From NCBI GenBank assembly GCA_030847615.1, contig JAUMIR010000003.1, positions 337,843,756-337,907,755 on the forward strand: a stretch of 64,000 nucleotides of DNA. The letters are read 5' to 3'. Position numbers and translations under genes: made by a program. The notes below the pieces were generated by a model. The model did not search any database and was not told the DNA's origin. It worked only from the letters and a program-made list of their open reading frames with translations. This document shows positions 63,970 through 64,000 of this stretch, piece after piece. The stretch comes from Gambelia wislizenii (taxonomy: Eukaryota; Chordata; Lepidosauria; Squamata; Crotaphytidae). The stretch's first letter is position 1. Each line of letters begins with the position of its first letter.

Positions 63970-64000
63970 TAAGTCAACAGTTAAAAGAGTTGGTGGCAGC

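Overview
The window looks like nuclear DNA of a squamate reptile, most likely a lizard. The evidence is the repeat content: Sauria-type tRNA SINEs, RTE/BovB LINE ends, CR1 and L2 LINE ends ending in their typical short repeats, GIY-YIG Penelope elements, mariner, and many hAT, Tigger-like and Harbinger-like MITEs. There is no prokaryotic gene organisation, rRNA, tRNA gene or CRISPR array. Almost all long open frames are pieces of transposable elements or shadows of inverted repeats.

The one host coding feature I can support is a 207-bp internal exon on the minus strand (46094 down to 45888). It has a clean AG acceptor, a GTAAGT donor and symmetric phase 1-1. Its translation resembles the Ser/Pro-rich linker of the microtubule-associated MTUS1/ATIP family. 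The rest of the window is then probably intron or flank of that gene, although I see no second exon.

Layout. 1-3433: 3' two thirds of a Ty1/copia retrotransposon (integrase, RT, RNase H, putative 3' LTR), broken by frameshifts and a stop. 3434-14370: old, AT-rich, repeat-strewn DNA with microsatellites, MITEs, CR1 inverted ends, a Sauria SINE and a LINE ORF2 tail. 14371-16040: a BovB tail split by a mariner, itself split by a hAT MITE. 16492-17574: a three-level nest (Tigger-like MITE containing a solo-LTR-like insert containing a palindromic MITE). 17636-26317: hAT MITEs, SINEs, CR1, a second BovB tail split by an LTR, and a Tigger-like element with a 127-bp tandem array. 26696-38432: palindromic and Harbinger-like MITEs, L2 and CR1 ends, dispersed repeats and a solo LTR. 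39026-41795: a Penelope-like element with an inverted 5' duplication and a nested CR1 flanked by a 6-bp duplication. 45000-46300: mostly unique sequence with the exon. 46349-47893: the longest CR1 copy. 48920-50482: a near full-length dead mariner with a SINE in its tail. 51235-63430: LINE and Penelope fragments and nested insertions. 63640-63969: a near-perfect palindromic MITE.

The most notable unlisted signal is a group of foldback elements with termini GGACTTWWTCAGAC. They are flanked by exact 3-bp direct repeats (ACT, TGA, CAA, TAA) at four independent sites, one proven by an interrupted CR1. Boundaries of old repeats are approximate. Family names come from motif recognition, not database searches.
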